The translations under genes were made by a program, and so were the position numbers. A stretch of 64,000 bases of DNA. Source: Cellulomonas palmilytica. Its GTDB lineage: Bacteria; Actinomycetota; Actinomycetes; Actinomycetales; Cellulomonadaceae. A model generated the notes under the pieces. It saw only the letters and a list, made by a program, of their open reading frames with translations, was not told where the DNA came from and did not search any database. Below are positions 62,981 through 64,000 of this stretch, piece by piece. The DNA lies in contig NZ_CP062221.1 of NCBI RefSeq assembly GCF_021590045.1, positions 3,596,001-3,660,000 of the forward strand. Reading direction: 5' to 3'. Each line of letters opens with the position of its first letter. Position 1 is the first letter of the stretch.

Positions 62981-63877
62981 TCAGCAGTCGGCGGGGCCGG
63001 TGGGTGGGGTTCGGGGGGTGGGGCGGAGACCCGCGCGGTGGAGGGTGTCGACCATCGGGCCGCCCCGCATCGCGTCCTGCCACGTCCAGCGGGCGACCGC
63101 GCGGACCAGGGCGCGCAGGCGGTCCTCGCGGAGCTTCTCGCGCCACAGCGCGTCGCCCCTGGCGCCGCCGTACTTGACCTTGCCGTCGAACTCGCCGACC
63201 ACACCGCAGTCCGGCCACCAGAAGTCGACCCGGGCGACGAACCCGCGGTCGTCGAACAGCTCGTGCTGCAGCACGGGTGCCGGTAGCCCGTGCTCGTGCA
63301 TCCGCGCACGGCTCAGGGACTCACCCGGCGACTCGCACGCGCCGTCGGCCAGCCGCGCCAGGGCCCGCGCCGCGAGCGCGCCGCGACCCGACCCGACCGC
63401 TGCGACCTCGCGCGCGAGCTCGTCGGACGACGTCATGCCGGCGCGCAGCGCCGCGTCCGCCGCCACGAGACCCGAGGCCAGACCGCCGACGCGGGCGAGG
63501 TCGACCACGGTGCGCGCGACGCTCGTCACTCGCAGCCCGCCCGCGACGCCTTCGCTGGGGGTACCGGAACGGGTGTGCCGCACGATCCCGCGCGCGGAGC
63601 GCCCGCCCGGCGCCGCGGGCACGGTGACGTGGACCCGCTCGTCGGGCCGGCCGACGGTGGGCAGTCCCCACACCGCCGCGGCCGACCAGTGCGACACGAG
63701 CGGTTCACCCGTGGCCACGGCGGCGGTCGCCTGCACGACGAGGAGATACCGCTCGTCGTCGCCGAGCCCGTCCCAATGCTCCCGGCCCACGTACGCGCCG
63801 CGCCGCACGCGTACGAGCCCCGGGTCGCGCACCGCCGCCGCCCCACCACCGACCACGAGCCCGCTCGTCGCCCCCAC
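62981..63877 (-). CDS. DUF559/Vsr-like nuclease-fold protein with AbiEi-type N-terminus
   Basis: 298 aa. The N-terminal part (VRRGAYVGREHWDGLGDDER, LVSHWSAAAVWGLP, VHVTVPA) resembles the winged-helix/AbiEi-type domains of predicted transcriptional regulators. The C-terminal part (VARVDFWWPDCGVVGEFDGK VKY, in pieces) has the Asp...Glu-x-Asp-Gly-Lys arrangement of the restriction-endonuclease fold in DUF559/Vsr-like proteins. GTG 63877 chosen with GGAGGAG upstream. These proteins are common in Actinobacteria and of unknown role. The flanks, 62694-62980 and 63878-64000, show nothing I can name. Confidence 0.7.
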   Translation of the reverse strand: MGATSGLVVGGGAAAVRDPGLVRVRRGAYVGREHWDGLGDDERYLLVVQATAAVATGEPLVSHWSAAAVWGLPTVGRPDERVHVTVPAAPGGRSARGIVRHTRSGTPSEGVAGGLRVTSVARTVVDLARVGGLASGLVAADAALRAGMTSSDELAREVAAVGSGRGALAARALARLADGACESPGESLSRARMHEHGLPAPVLQHELFDDRGFVARVDFWWPDCGVVGEFDGKVKYGGARGDALWREKLREDRLRALVRAVARWTWQDAMRGGPMVDTLHRAGLRPTPRTPPTGPADC

Positions 63878-64000
63878 TGCGCTCCTCCACCCGTCGCCCG
63901 GCACCGTCGCCGCCGCACCCTGGCACAGGCGCCGGCACCGCGTGGTCCGCCATCCCCAGCCCACCCCGCCACCCGACCCGAGCCCCCACCCCGCCGAGAG

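Overview
The window is a very GC-rich bacterial chromosome segment with actinobacterial hallmarks: GTG/TTG starts are common, ribosomal protein S14 is the short zinc-binding form, HadA/HadB-like dehydratases follow rpmG, and tRNA-Trp sits directly upstream of secE-nusG. The best guess is a Micrococcales member of the Cellulomonas type. That placement is inferred from gene content and codon style, not from a database search.

Most of the left 45 kb is the ribosomal protein / RNA polymerase super-cluster, almost all on the minus strand, so transcription runs from high to low coordinates. In that order: rpmG with two MaoC-type dehydratases (62.1-61.0 kb); then, after a block of unrelated genes, tRNA-Trp, secE, nusG, rplK, rplA (46.2-43.6 kb); rplJ, rplL, rpoB, rpoC (37.1-28.2 kb); rpsL, rpsG, fusA, tuf (27.4-23.1 kb); the S10 operon rpsJ to rpsQ (19.4-14.0 kb); the spc operon rplN to rplO (13.8-9.4 kb); and secY, adk, map, infA (3.2 kb to the left edge, infA cut off). 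Several operon boundaries carry a recognisable -35/-10 promoter (rpsL, rpsJ, rplJ, rpoB) and a GC-rich hairpin terminator.

Three accessory cassettes sit at joints of this core cluster. (1) Between rplO and secY (3.3-9.1 kb) is a six-gene surface module: a large GEVED/DUF11-type adhesin, three exported proteins with SipW-type alternate signal peptides, the cognate ER-type signal peptidase SipW, and a protein with a sortase signal (LARTG). (2) Between tuf and rpsJ (19.7-21.9 kb) is a four-gene, fully overlapping operon built around a calpain-type cysteine protease with an N-terminal WXG-like helical domain, which looks like a type VII secretion effector cassette. (3) Between rplJ and rplA (37.4-43.5 kb) is an operon of an ECF-like sigma factor, a small partner protein and a TPR-CHAT (caspase-like) protease. 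Divergent to it is a trypsin-like protease carrying 32 copies of a PFTE tetrapeptide and an Ala/Arg/Tyr-rich tail. The third cassette is the best candidate here for an undescribed proteolytic regulatory or conflict system.

The right part (46.5-64 kb) is ordinary accessory and housekeeping sequence: an aspartate-type aminotransferase, an ABC-2 exporter with an adjacent two-component system, a membrane protein with an N-terminal variant-leucine-rich-repeat-like domain, an adenosine deaminase-like enzyme, a short-chain dehydrogenase, murB, two tandem paralogous MFS transporters with a divergent LacI-type regulator (CTG start codon, paired palindromic operators), the dehydratase pair with rpmG, tRNA-Met, tRNA-Thr, and a DUF559/Vsr-like nuclease-fold protein. 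No insertion sequence, CRISPR array, phage gene or rRNA gene was seen.
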